Source of the DNA: Erodium maritimum
Taxonomy: Eukaryota; Streptophyta; Magnoliopsida; Geraniales; Geraniaceae
DNA length: 64,000 nt
NCBI GenBank assembly: GCA_963921825.1
Contig: OY997591.1
Coordinates: forward strand, 15,371,515-15,435,514
Direction: 5' to 3'
The notes under the pieces were generated by a model. The model was not told where the DNA came from and did not search any database. It worked only from the letters and a program-made list of their open reading frames with translations. This document shows positions 21,928 through 31,958 of this stretch, piece by piece. Within the stretch, counting starts at the first letter, position 1, and each line of letters starts with the position of its first letter. A program made the position numbers and the translations under genes.

Positions 21928-24918
21928 TGTCACGCCCCAAATTCAGTAAAACCGAACCCGGAACGTGAACGTTTAAGACAATAAAACATTTTTAAACCTT
22001 TTAAATAAATCACTTTAAAACCACCATTTTGTTCATCAAAATAATAATTTACAACTCAAAAGTACGTCCCAACAAGCGGACAAAATACAAGGCGTACGTC
22101 GCTAGACTCAAAAGGAAATCCGGACTCCCGCTCCTAGCTCTTCAAGCTTCAAGAGCTCACCTAGTCCGTCCCGCGACCAGTACCTGTAGGAAAAGCAGCT
22201 AGGGGTGAGCGTTCGCTCACCACCATGGATAACAGACTGACTATGGCATACTTAACAGACAATGCCGGTAACACCAACAATAAACCCAACACCGGGGACT
22301 ACTATCCCCAAACTCAAGTAACCCGACTAACACACAAACTGTTACAATCCTCAACCGACTCAACACTCGGACACGTAATGTAGACCCAACACAGCGGTTA
22401 CGACTTCCACCAAAGACTCAAAAAATAACCACGCAACACCCATGATCACAAAGGATCGCACACCAAACAAGATCACAAAGGATCGCACTCCAGCCAGCTG
22501 CTCAGTGCCGGTTGCTAACCGGCTGGGCTCGAGCCTGCCCCACGTAACTTTACCGATCCCTGTCAAGCCAGGCGGTCGACATGTTAGCGATATGTACCGA
22601 GCTACTTTTCCGATAGCTAGTCGGAAGGGGAGTAACCCTCCATCTCCGAAGAATGCTCAACCTGCCGATCCTTGTCAGGCCAGGCTAGCCAAAGAATGCT
22701 CGACTTTGCCGATCCCTGTCAGGCAAGCCAGCCAACCTCCACGCAATCACAATCACAAACAAAGTTCAACAACCAGCAACAACACAGGTTCAACACTCCA
22801 TAGACACTCATGGCCACCCAAGACACCAACAGTAAAACACGGGCTCAACAACCCCACGGGCACTCATGGCCACCCAAGACACCTATAGTAAAACACGGGT
22901 TCAACAACCCCACAGGCACTCATGGCCACCCAAGACACCAACAGTAAAGACATGGGTTCAACAACCCCACGGGCACTCATGGCCACCCAAGACACACCAA
23001 CAGTAAAGACACGGGTTCAACAACCCCACAGGCACTCATGGCCACCCAAGACACACCAACAGTAAAGACAAGGGCTCAACAACCCCACGGGCACTCATGG
23101 CCACCCAAGACACACCAACAGTAAAGACACGGGTTCAGCAACCCCACAGGCACTCATGGCCACCCAAGACACACCAACAGTAAGGACACGGGCTCAACAA
23201 CCCCACGGGCACTCATGGCCACCCAAGACACCAACAGTAAAATACGGGCTCTCATGGCCACCAAAGACACAAACTAAACAATCAACCTCCGGGCATAAAC
23301 AGATGCCTCCAGTAATTCTAATATCGATAAGTTCATTGCTCCTACGACACTACTAATTGTCACATGCATTTCTATTGTTCGATACGTTCCCGTATCATAC
23401 GACACCACCCGGTGTCGCCTGCCTTTCTAATATTCGATAAACGTACTTAACCCACGACACCCAGGTGTCACATGCATTTCTACTGTTAACTTTCCCTAGT
23501 CAGGGCCGAGATCCGGCTACTTTTCCCTACCTCGTATGCTTTCTCCAAAAGCTCACAAACAGGCTCTGGCGTGATCTCGATCACTCGCCTAGCTTTCCCT
23601 TTCCTCTGTCGGTGGCACGATCTAATAAGAACACAATTTTAATAAACTTTTAAGCTTGCATGCATACACTGAATTTTAATAAACTTGACGCCCAAAAGTA
23701 ACCCCGACAATGTCGATCATTCCCAAACTTCCCAATTACTCGACATTGTCGATAATGGACCCAGAAAAGCCTGATTCGCCCAACATGGCGAATCTGCCCG
23801 GGTTTTGAAAACGTCCTTCCGGGGCTCCGAAAATTCTCGTTTTTGTTTCTACAGTCTTAGAATAATTCAAGGGTTCCTATGCACTCGACGGAATCAATTT
23901 CCGACTTCCGAGTAATTAATTCGCATTTAAAGTTTCTAAACCCGTCAATTACAACTTTCACAATTTAATTCCAAATTTCGATCCGGGTGTGGATTAATTA
24001 CTTGGGGAACGTTCTAAACCACCCGAACACGAAAACCAGATACCCGAGTGTGTGGGCCCCACCCGACCCTCTTTGGCCGTGGGTGGCTAGGGCCGGTTTG
24101 GGGCCGGTCCACCATGGTGGTGGTCCGTCTTAGCTCCTGCCAGCCACCCTATAAGGCCGGCCAGCCACCCTACACGGTGGCCGGAGCTCCCCCAAGCCTC
24201 CGGTCACCGGAAAACGTCCCAATCTCGCTCCAAAATGTGTCCAACGAGCCCCACCCCTCAACACCACCATAAACTACTAGTTTCAAACCAAACCCGAACT
24301 TTCAAACAACAAAACGAAAATCGTTTAGATGCTCACCGTAGAGAATGGCGGTGTGAACTCGATTCTTCTATCTTTGAGACGATCCAACGGTTTGATGATC
24401 GAGAAACGTCACAAATTCCCCTAACCTCTTCTCTTTTTCTCTCCTTCTTCTCTCTTCTTTTCTCTCTCTAAAACTCTAATTTTTCTCATTTTTTTAAGTC
24501 ATGGCCGAACCCCCCCCCCCCCCCCCCCCCTCACCATATAGTCTTCATGGCCGAAATTCGACTGTTTCGGGCCCCGAACGGGCACTTTTCCCAAGAAATT
24601 ACGAAACTTCACGGGCTACAAGGAAACGGCTCAACTAAGATCGTTGCGACGACGTCTAAGCTTTTTGGATCCAAAACGGACCTCGAATGGACCAAAACGT
24701 CGCTCGGTTGACTTTTCCAGCGAAAAGTCAACATTTCCCAAATTGGTCAGAAAGTTGCCCTGAGTCCCCCGAACTCACTTTGGTCGATATCGGGGTCAAC
24801 TTAAGTCCGATATGACCATCGGGGTCAAATTTGGGTTCATTTAAGTGTCTGTCCAAAAATTTTAAATTTTCCTGTTTTTCGCCGATGTGACTGGCGTTGA
24901 CCAGGAGTGGTTCTTACA
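21928..24918 (-). mobile_element. ~3-kb solo LTR-like element E2 nested in E1
   Basis: Ends TGTCACGCCCC and GTTCTTACA, with 5-bp TSD TGACC at 21923-21927 and 24919-24923; length 2991 bp. Its terminal sequences and block order match E1 and the element at 54.5 kb (for example TCTAAGCTTTTTGG and GGTTGACTTTT near the right end). It has no internal retrotransposon genes. It contains a ~58-bp tandem array (22800-23260) and a 21-C run (24510-24530). Confidence 0.78.
22800..23262. repeat. Tandem array, ~56-59-bp unit, about 8 copies, in E2
   Basis: Each unit contains CACTCATGGCCACCCAAGAC followed by ACCAACAGTAAA, a CACGGG(T/C)TCAACAACCCCAC segment and GGG/AGG. Units alternate slightly in length. The 148- and 66-aa frames crossing it are repeat artefacts. 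Confidence 0.85.
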
Positions 24919-25962
24919 TGACCGATCATCAAAATGTCACCCAACCAATAATACCGCACTTACCGTCAATACTTACTCACATACCACCAATCGCATCAAT
25001 TCATAAGTCACTTACCGAATAACCACACTTAACGTGTGAAATCAACCCTGCTCAACAATCATCGATTACTAAATATTCACACTCAACCATATCTCAGATG
25101 AATCACTGAGTAAATACACACAGTAAATCAATATCAACACACACAGTAAATCATTAGCAAACACACACAGTAAGTACCCAATAATACGCCGGATCACACA
25201 GCATGGCTTAAACATATCATACCGAAACACAAATCATCGGCCTAGATATCATCCCAGAACACACAACATCAGGGTACCAATTATACCGGAACACACATCA
25301 TCGGCCTAGATATCATCCCAACCAACCACAAAACCACCCAACATAAAACAATCAATCATGCCGGATTATCACCAAATCATCACCGTTACTTAACTAAAAC
25401 ATCACCTTCTCGTAGCATATCACAACTATTATTTTAACAACAGAACATACCACAATTCAATCAATCCAACGCTACTAGTCACAAAGACAAAGTGCAACCA
25501 ACACACAACCTATGGGCGCGACCTGACCCACATGCAGTTCTACAGCATGACAATTCCACAAGCCTACAAGCACGACATGGCCCACATGCGATTCTACAAT
25601 TTGAATACGAGTACACTAGTTATTCACATCCTATATGCGATTCTAGGATTTTACCGGTTATTAATATCCTATATGCAATTCTAGTAACTTTCCTTAATCG
25701 AACCAATAACCGCTACTTTTCCCTACCTCGAACGCAATCCAAATCGAACAACCACGACCCACCTAATAGCCTCCTCCACCGCGATCAGGAACAACGTCTA
25801 AGATCACAAAGTAACACGAGATTTAATAACAATCCAAGGGTGATTTAAAGAGAAAACACCCAACCTAACCCCTAATACGTTCGGTTATAGATAACCTTCC
25901 CAATTACTCGATAACAACAAAATGGACTTGGAAAGGTCCATTTCTGCTCCATCGCGGAGTGG

Positions 25963-26120
25963 GTCACGGAGCCGTGACGGGCTCCATTACGGGTTGAGTC
26001 ACGGGGCCGTGACGTGCACCGTCACGGTTGACGTCACGGAGCCGTGACGTGCTTTGTCACGGTTGACGTCACGGAGCCGTGACGTGCTCCATCACGGTTC
26101 ACGTCAAGGAGCCGTGACGG
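25963..26120. promoter_or_regulatory. 35-bp repeats with palindromic TGACGTCA and GTCACGG..CCGTGAC motifs in E1
   Basis: Four to five 35-bp units, each starting with the near-palindrome GTCACGGAGCCGTGAC. Two junctions create TGACGTCA (26029-26036 and 26064-26071), the classic CRE/TGA-type bZIP core. Placement inside an LTR suggests an enhancer-like array; function is inferred only from the motif. Confidence 0.55.
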
Positions 26121-26729
26121 GTCTGAGCCAGCTCCCTTCGTCTTCCCTTAACTTCATCTCCACAACCTTAGGTCCTTAAACCACCATGGCTTAGCTTCAA
26201 AACAACATAATCCTACTAGTTTCAATCAACAACAACAAAGGGAAACTTCAATTTAAACACCCAAGCTCCAATTTATCAATTCCCCCAATACTCAAAGTTA
26301 GGGTTTCCTCAATTTCTTCCCCAAAACCACCAAATTCCTCCATTTCTAATCAATTCCACTATGGATTCAACTATTCCCACAAGACCCACTCCATTTCTAC
26401 CCAATCCAACAAAAACCCACATCTTAAATCCATCCAAAGATGAAGGGGTTGGTTGCTTACCTTTGGAAATGAAGAGAGTTGGAGAAGTTTTGGTGGTAGA
26501 AATCAAAGGAACAAGCTTCTTCTTCCTTTTCTTCTTCTTTTATTCTTCTTCTTCTTTTTCAATGGAGGCTCAACACCTCTCTCTCTCTCTAGTGATTTTC
26601 GGCCAAGGCTAGGAAATGAGCTGATTTTTGCTCACATGTGGCCTTTAACCTAAAGAGGAAAGGTCCAAATGCCCCTTTAAGCCAAATCTTTTTTTTTGTA
26701 AAAAGGTAGGGACAAAAGTGACTTTCTCA

Positions 26730-28632
26730 ACAAATGTGTGTAGTAAACTCGATAGATCTTATAGAGCACCAACATGACTCTCTCTGCTAAAGTTGCTAGC
26801 TGGAAAACAGGTTCTCGCCGGACTCAAGACCGTTTGTCTTTCTTTGCGTTTGGGACTAACTTGCTTGCCTTGTATCAAGCTTATGTAGGCATTGAAGGTG
26901 GCTGTAGTACGTGCAAAATCAAATCCACAGCAAGGAAGCAGAGCTTGAAAGGCGATGGTGGTCCGACAAAGGTTGCAACTGCTACGGTCAAGCCGAGGAA
27001 ACCAAGGAGAGTGCCTAGTGCTGGTCCGATCGGAGAGTTTTTTTCCTCGCCGGAAAATACCAATACAACACAGTTGGTAAGGGAGGTTCTCGTTTCCGAT
27101 CAGGTTGAGAAACAGTCCAAGGTTGCAACCAAACCGGTGAAAAAGGTTGGGAATGATTGTGAGATTTTCTTGTATAACCTGCCATGGGGGACGACTGCGG
27201 ATAAGATTCGCCATTCTTTGCAGCCCTTCGATGAAGTGAAGTCAGTCTCAGTAGCAAAAAAGGCAAATCGCAAGGAACGGTATTTTGGGTTCGCTGAATT
27301 TTCGTCCCCGGAGTCGGCTTCTCAGGCAATTGAGACCCTTAACGGCTTTAAATATAACGGGTATAAGTTGTTCGTTGCCCTAGCTTGGCCGGGTTCAGGT
27401 GACAATCGCGTCTCAGCACCAGCGACGTCCGATCACGAAAAACAGAGCATGCTCGTATCGAAGCAGAGCAGCTCTTCTGGTGCGCTTCCTGAAGCTCTGC
27501 GTGCTCCCGGATCTCAGTCTGCGAATGCTGGAGTCTCACCCAGGGTGGAGGAAGGGAACGCGGCAAGGTTCCGTGAGATTGACACTGTGCCCTCGACGGA
27601 GGTATTCGGGACTGGGTCGGCGGTGGAGGCGGCGAAGCTGCATCCGGATTCACGGGAGTCATTGATTCGTTTGGATACGCATTTGATTTCAGATAAATTA
27701 GTTAGAGATACGCAGGATCCTGTCCATTTTGGTCGCGATTTGGTTAATCGCGAAACTGGTGCGATTTCCGATTTGATTCCTGCATCATCTTCGCGTGAGG
27801 ATGGACCACGGCCCAATTTTGAAGCCCAAGTTGAGGGGACCCAATTTGAGGAGGTGGGCCAACAGTCCACAGGTGTTTCAGGCCCAGGTGTTCAGAACGC
27901 AGCCCACGATCCAAGTCTGTTTGACGTTTTTAAACGTATCAGAACAGATTTGGCTTCTAGTGGGCGAGTGGTTTTAAGTCCGTTTAAGGATGAGACCGTG
28001 TCAGGTTCGCAAGCCCAAGAAACATGTAGGAAATACGTTACTCAAGTGGAAGAAACTTATGTGGACCACCCGTGGAAAGACATCCTCCTGAGTCCAAAAA
28101 GTATCCCCGCTGAGGTTCCGAGGAAACGTGGTCGTCCAAAAAAAGGACAGCCAAAAAAGACTGCTCCCCCAGTTGTTTTTTATCAGACAAGAGCTAAAAC
28201 TTCGTCTGACAAAGGGGGCCAAGCGAGAAGCCTCACAATCGACATTGCTAAGCAAAGTAAATATGGAGAATGGAGCTTTAGTAAGAAAACAGTGAAAAGG
28301 GTTGTTGCCCATTTCCCAGTTTTTGAATCCCCACAACGTGCTGAGGTTGTGGAGGGTGGAGAGCTTAGCGAGGACGAGGTTAACCCGGAATGGAGTTCTC
28401 ATTCAACTCCTATTTCGGTCTCTAACCGATTTCTTTGCTTGTTTTCGGACAAGAAGTAGGCAAGGAGGGCGGTGCTCCGATTAGTTTACTTTCTTGTTCT
28501 AGTTTTGGTTTTTAGTATTGTTATTTGTGTCTGTATCGGTTGGGGAAAAAGGTCCTTTTCAGGATTGTTTTTCTCGCCTCGTTTTACTTTTTGTAGAACG
28601 TTTGCTTAATAAATTTTCGCTTATAAAAAAAA
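26730..28632 (+). mobile_element. R1: intact ORF1-only non-LTR (half-LINE) element
   Basis: Inserted in E1 with a 16-bp TSD AAAAGTGACTTTCTCA (26714-26729, repeated at 28629-28644, overlapping the A tail). About 1.9 kb, comprising a 44-base leader, a single 561-codon ORF, and a 170-base 3'UTR ending TTTTCGCTTATAAAAAAAA. Endonuclease and reverse transcriptase are absent, and no remnant of ORF2 is seen after the stop. The long TSD, A tail and lack of terminal repeats show LINE-type target-primed insertion. Confidence 0.85.
26774..28459 (+). CDS. RRM- and AT-hook-containing ORF1-like protein of element R1
   Basis: 561 residues, uninterrupted. The N-terminal block LSFFAFGTNLLALYQAYVGI (residues 21-40) is shared with elements R2 and R3. 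An RRM spans about 128-205, with RNP2 IFLYNL at 131-136 and RNP1 RYFGFAEF at 169-176. A low-complexity middle follows, then RKRGRPKKGQPKK at 450-462, an AT-hook-like RGRPKK core, and PVVFYQTRAK. RRM-type ORF1 proteins occur in a class of plant LINEs, where they probably bind the element's RNA. The AT-hook could bind AT-rich DNA. No DUF4283 region is evident, unlike the ORF1 at 42.2-43.9 kb. An intact frame suggests recent insertion; expression is unknown. It could alternatively be annotated as a host RRM gene, but the TSD argues against this. Confidence 0.8.
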   Translation: MTLSAKVASWKTGSRRTQDRLSFFAFGTNLLALYQAYVGIEGGCSTCKIKSTARKQSLKGDGGPTKVATATVKPRKPRRVPSAGPIGEFFSSPENTNTTQLVREVLVSDQVEKQSKVATKPVKKVGNDCEIFLYNLPWGTTADKIRHSLQPFDEVKSVSVAKKANRKERYFGFAEFSSPESASQAIETLNGFKYNGYKLFVALAWPGSGDNRVSAPATSDHEKQSMLVSKQSSSSGALPEALRAPGSQSANAGVSPRVEEGNAARFREIDTVPSTEVFGTGSAVEAAKLHPDSRESLIRLDTHLISDKLVRDTQDPVHFGRDLVNRETGAISDLIPASSSREDGPRPNFEAQVEGTQFEEVGQQSTGVSGPGVQNAAHDPSLFDVFKRIRTDLASSGRVVLSPFKDETVSGSQAQETCRKYVTQVEETYVDHPWKDILLSPKSIPAEVPRKRGRPKKGQPKKTAPPVVFYQTRAKTSSDKGGQARSLTIDIAKQSKYGEWSFSKKTVKRVVAHFPVFESPQRAEVVEGGELSEDEVNPEWSSHSTPISVSNRFLCLFSDKK

Positions 28633-29338
28633 GTGACTTTCTCACCTTCCTTTTCTCTCCTCTATGGACTTAGGGACAAGTGTCCATGTGGGGTCCATCT
28701 CCACTCATAGATATCTCAGCCCAATTTAATTAATCCGGTTAAACCACACTTTGACCCCGTTTGACCCGAAATTGACTTTTTCGCAAAAACACTTATTTGA
28801 AAAGAAATGACCCAACTAAGCTAACTGTAACGACGACTAAGCTTTTTGGGTCCCGGATAGGTCTTGAATGACTCCCGTAGTCGTCGGTTGACTTTTTCGG
28901 CAAAAAGTCAACTCTTCCCGATTTCCACCGGTTTGACCGGTGTTGACCGAAGACGATTCTTACATTTAGTGTTGATAAAACCAGAGTAAAGTGTTGATAA
29001 AAGCAGTGTAAAATGTTCATAAAAATTACCGAGATATAATTTCTTTTTAAATCATCCCTGAAATAATTTACTTTTATCTTACTTTAAAACATATTCACCA
29101 CTTATCTTGATAGAAATCCCTTGAAAAAAACAAAGATATGGAGCAAGTTTGAAGCCAATCGGAATTCAAACGAAGCGGAAAAAATTAAATCATGTTTATT
29201 TTTGAAAAATGAGGTGATAAACCTAGTGTCCAATGTTGATAAAATCAGTGTAAAGTGTTGATAAAAATTACCCAGATATGTTTTTTTTTAAATCAGCCCC
29301 AAAATAATTGTTTTTTTCGTGCTTCAAAGTATATTCAT

Positions 29339-31367
29339 TTTTTTTATAAGCGTTAAATTTTTATTAAAGAACATTCTCCAAGGAGGAAAATGTCAAATCA
29401 AACCAAAACGATTACAAAAACTTTAGAAAGGAGTAGAAGGGAGGATGTCCCTAACAAAGAAAAGCACCCAACAAAAGCAAGCCACCAGGTCCTACTCTTC
29501 CTCGTACCACTCGTTATCCGAAGACATCGGCTCGCAGGGAGCCTTATGAGCAAAAGCCCGATGCTTGGATCTAGTACTGTGAGCACGAGGGACGTCTGGA
29601 GGGGTCAAATGGGGATTAGACCGTCCCTTGCGAGACTTAGTCTTGAGGGCTTCATCCAACCACCCATCGAAAGACTGCAAACGATCTATAGCCCCTTGAG
29701 ACACGTTCTGAATGGGTGGAAACTTCTCCCAAAAGTAACGGTGCCCTTGATTCCCTTTTGTACCTCCAAGTGTGATTTGGGTTTTTCAGTAACATAATCC
29801 GATAAATGCTTGGGAACCCGACTCAAACGTTTCGGAGGTTTGAGGAGGGCATCTTTCCATGGCTCGACCTGAACCCCGGAAGATCCACACTCTCCTCCAT
29901 CCTTAGCCGATCCCATGATCCAAGCCTCTTGTACCCCGCAAGAAACCTCAACCATAGGTACCCCCGACTTAGACGTCTTGTCTACTGGACAGTCTTGGGC
30001 TACCAAACCCGAAACAAGGCCAGCATCATTAAAACCCTCCTTTGGGCTTGCTGTCAAAAGGCCCACCACCTCTTGTCCATCTACACCAGCAATGAGTGGG
30101 CTCAGAACACCCAGCCCAATCGCATGCCCATCCTTTTATGCGTCCAACAGTGCGTCGTCATCCTCGTGCGATTCTCGCTCAGCAGAATCAGAATCAACCT
30201 TATTCTCGAACTGATGGCGCCTGACTGATTCAAAATTGCAGCTTGATTTTTGAAATCAGCCTCGAGAGTAATGGAGCAAATCACTCCCGATACGATTCGC
30301 CGAGATTCGAAATCCCCAGTCGCCTCCATCGATTGAACGACCGGAGTTCCACCAGCAACCGGAGTTCCAACGACCGGAGTTCCACCAGAAACCGGAGTTC
30401 CAACGACCGGAGTTCCAACGACGCTGGTTGACCTCGCCTGCGAACGGAGCTTCGGAGACTCGTTTGTAGCATCAGGAACAGAGCTATGTTTATGGGTAGC
30501 GAAAATAGAGCATATGCTCTGTTTTCCCCCATCAACGGAGAATATCTCTGGCAATGTTGTCCTCTGGGTCCGGCAAGGAGTTACACTCTCCAACACGCCT
30601 CCGGTTACCTTCTGCATCTGATCGTTTCCGTTCAGCTCCGATGAATTAATATCTTCACCCAAGCTCAAACCCGTTTGCAAACCTAAAATAGGGGCCTTTC
30701 GAATGTCTCGTTTTCAGGCAATTGCAACGAGGAGAATGTGTCCATTTAGCTTTAAACCATTCAAACTACTCACAGCGTCAGATGCATCTGTGGTAGATGA
30801 AAACTTGACAAATCCGAAAAAGCGCCCTCTCTTTGAACGTTTCAGAAGGGTGAGATCGACGATTGTACCAAAACTGCTAAAGACATTCCTAAACCAGGCC
30901 TCAGAAGTCTCATATGGTAGATTGGATACGAAAACCTCATAAGCGTTGAGTTCCTTCTGAAACTTTCCAATGTAACTGCGACCTCCTCCTCTAGTCGTGA
31001 CATGCTGTTTCAGGCTCAACAAATCGCCCTGTGACCGTGGCTGTTCCACTGGGACAACATCACCACCAACCCTAATCTTCGAAACTAACCCAACCGCCAG
31101 ATTCGATGGAGCTACAACCTTCGTTTAGGTTGTACCAGACCCAGAACCCCGTTCATCGTCTCGGCCTTGGAAGTTGCGCGATCCTTAGATTTGCTTACCT
31201 TGGTATGATCAGATTTAGCCCAGGACTTGGCATCTCTAGAACCGTTGAAGATCTTACAATAAGAATCGTAAGAGGAAAATAACACCGTACAAAAATCAGA
31301 AAATAGAAGAGCCATTGATCTATGTTGGTGAAGGTGGTTCAGTTGAGAGCATTTTCTTCTCATCCAA
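29339..31367 (-). pseudogene. R2: ORF1-only non-LTR element, decayed
   Basis: Minus-strand insertion with a perfect 17-bp TSD CTTCAAAGTATATTCAT (29322-29338 and 31368-31384). The 3' end on the minus strand reads AACGCTTATAAAAA, as in R1. Broken frames give MALLFSDFCTVLFSSYDSYC with KIFNGSRDAKSW (31.31 kb), then YEVFVSNLPYETSEAWFRNV and GRFFGFVKFSS (RRM, 30.95-30.75 kb), a (V)GTPV minisatellite, and WKDALLKPPKRLSRVPK (29.85 kb), matching the order in R1. Frameshifts and stops separate these blocks. No endonuclease or reverse transcriptase is present. Confidence 0.8.
30336..30431 (-). repeat. 15-bp minisatellite in the R2 ORF
   Basis: Repeats of ACCGGAGTTCCA(A/C)(C/G)(A/G) on the plus strand encode a GTPV(V/S/A) repeat on the minus strand, about six copies. 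It is absent from the other elements. Confidence 0.75.
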
Positions 31368-31384
31368 CTTCAAAGTATATTCAT

Positions 31385-31905
31385 GACTGATCTTGATAGA
31401 AATCCCTTGGAAAAAAAATATTGGCGCAAGTTTGGAGCCAATCAGAGTTCAAATGAAGCGGAAAAAATTAAATTTGTGAATTAGTAAAAAAAATATATGA
31501 TAGTTTTACTAAAAAACTCATACAATTTATCAAAAAAGTGTTGTTTTTTTCAGTCAACAACTCAATTGTATCACATGCATCCATTTATGAAATAAATGAC
31601 TTGGATTGGTTCACATAGTTTTTACGTTAAGAGATGGTTTTTATTTGATTTCTTCACATAATTATGCAGCTAGAAATTAATTATTATTTTTTTATCTTTC
31701 GCATACCAGTATTGAAGAAATCAACTCCTATTTTATAAAAACAGTGGAGTCATTACTCTTCAATATATTTGTTAATTAGATTCCCATTAAAAAAATATAC
31801 TTCACATTTCCCACCAAAAAATATAGTGCATGTTTCCCACATGGGTGAGAAACGCACATCTTTCCTGAAAACAGTGCTCAAAAAGTCTTGTCTGAGCCGA
31901 AATTG
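31385..31905. other. AT-rich DNA upstream of the BAHD gene, no gene seen
   Basis: Contains the right end of the outer repeat (to ~31660) and then ~300 bases that should hold the BAHD promoter. No clear TATA box could be singled out among many AT runs. Confidence 0.4.
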
Positions 31906-31958
31906 GAGTGAAGAGCCATAACCATACCCGGCAAAGCAAGAATTGCTTGTCTTCTCCG

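Larger units (their letters stand above)
21026..28964 (-). mobile_element. ~3-kb solo LTR-like element E1 (interrupted by E2 and R1)
   Basis: Plus-strand ends are TGTCACGCCCC... and ...GATTCTTACA, flanked by 5-bp TSD TTTAG (21021-21025 and 28965-28969). TG...CA ends with a 5-bp TSD define an LTR. Read on the minus strand it starts TGTAAGAATCG and ends GGGGCGTGACA, an ending I associate with large Ty3/gypsy LTRs of plants. Removing E2 (21928-24918) and R1 (26730-28632) leaves about 3.03 kb. No gag-pol, primer site or second LTR is present, so it is a solo LTR. A 35-bp repeat array lies at 25963-26120. Confidence 0.75.
20325..31660. mobile_element. AT-rich outer element with inverted ends hosting nested insertions
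   Basis: The left end (20325-20395) and the reverse complement of the right end (31590-31660) match over about 65 bases, sharing GTGAGGACAAAT/GTGAAGAAAT, CTCTTA and GTGTGAACCAATCC/TATGTGAACCAATCC. Once the LTRs and ORF1-only elements are removed, about 1.35 kb of AT-rich DNA remains, carrying many degenerate copies of GTGTTGATAAAA (20690-21020 and 28967-29290). A TSD was not found, so the superfamily is unresolved. Confidence 0.45.

Noticed and set aside
22800-23262. CRISPR-like regular repeats
   Set aside because: Plant nuclear DNA; repeats are contiguous with no unique spacers.
22442-23356. ORFs of 148 and 66 aa
   Set aside because: Produced by the ~58-bp tandem array in E2; translation is a repeat of the unit.
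27399-27870. Antisense and alternate-frame ORFs in R1
   Set aside because: Shadows of the 561-codon RRM ORF, which has the domain evidence.
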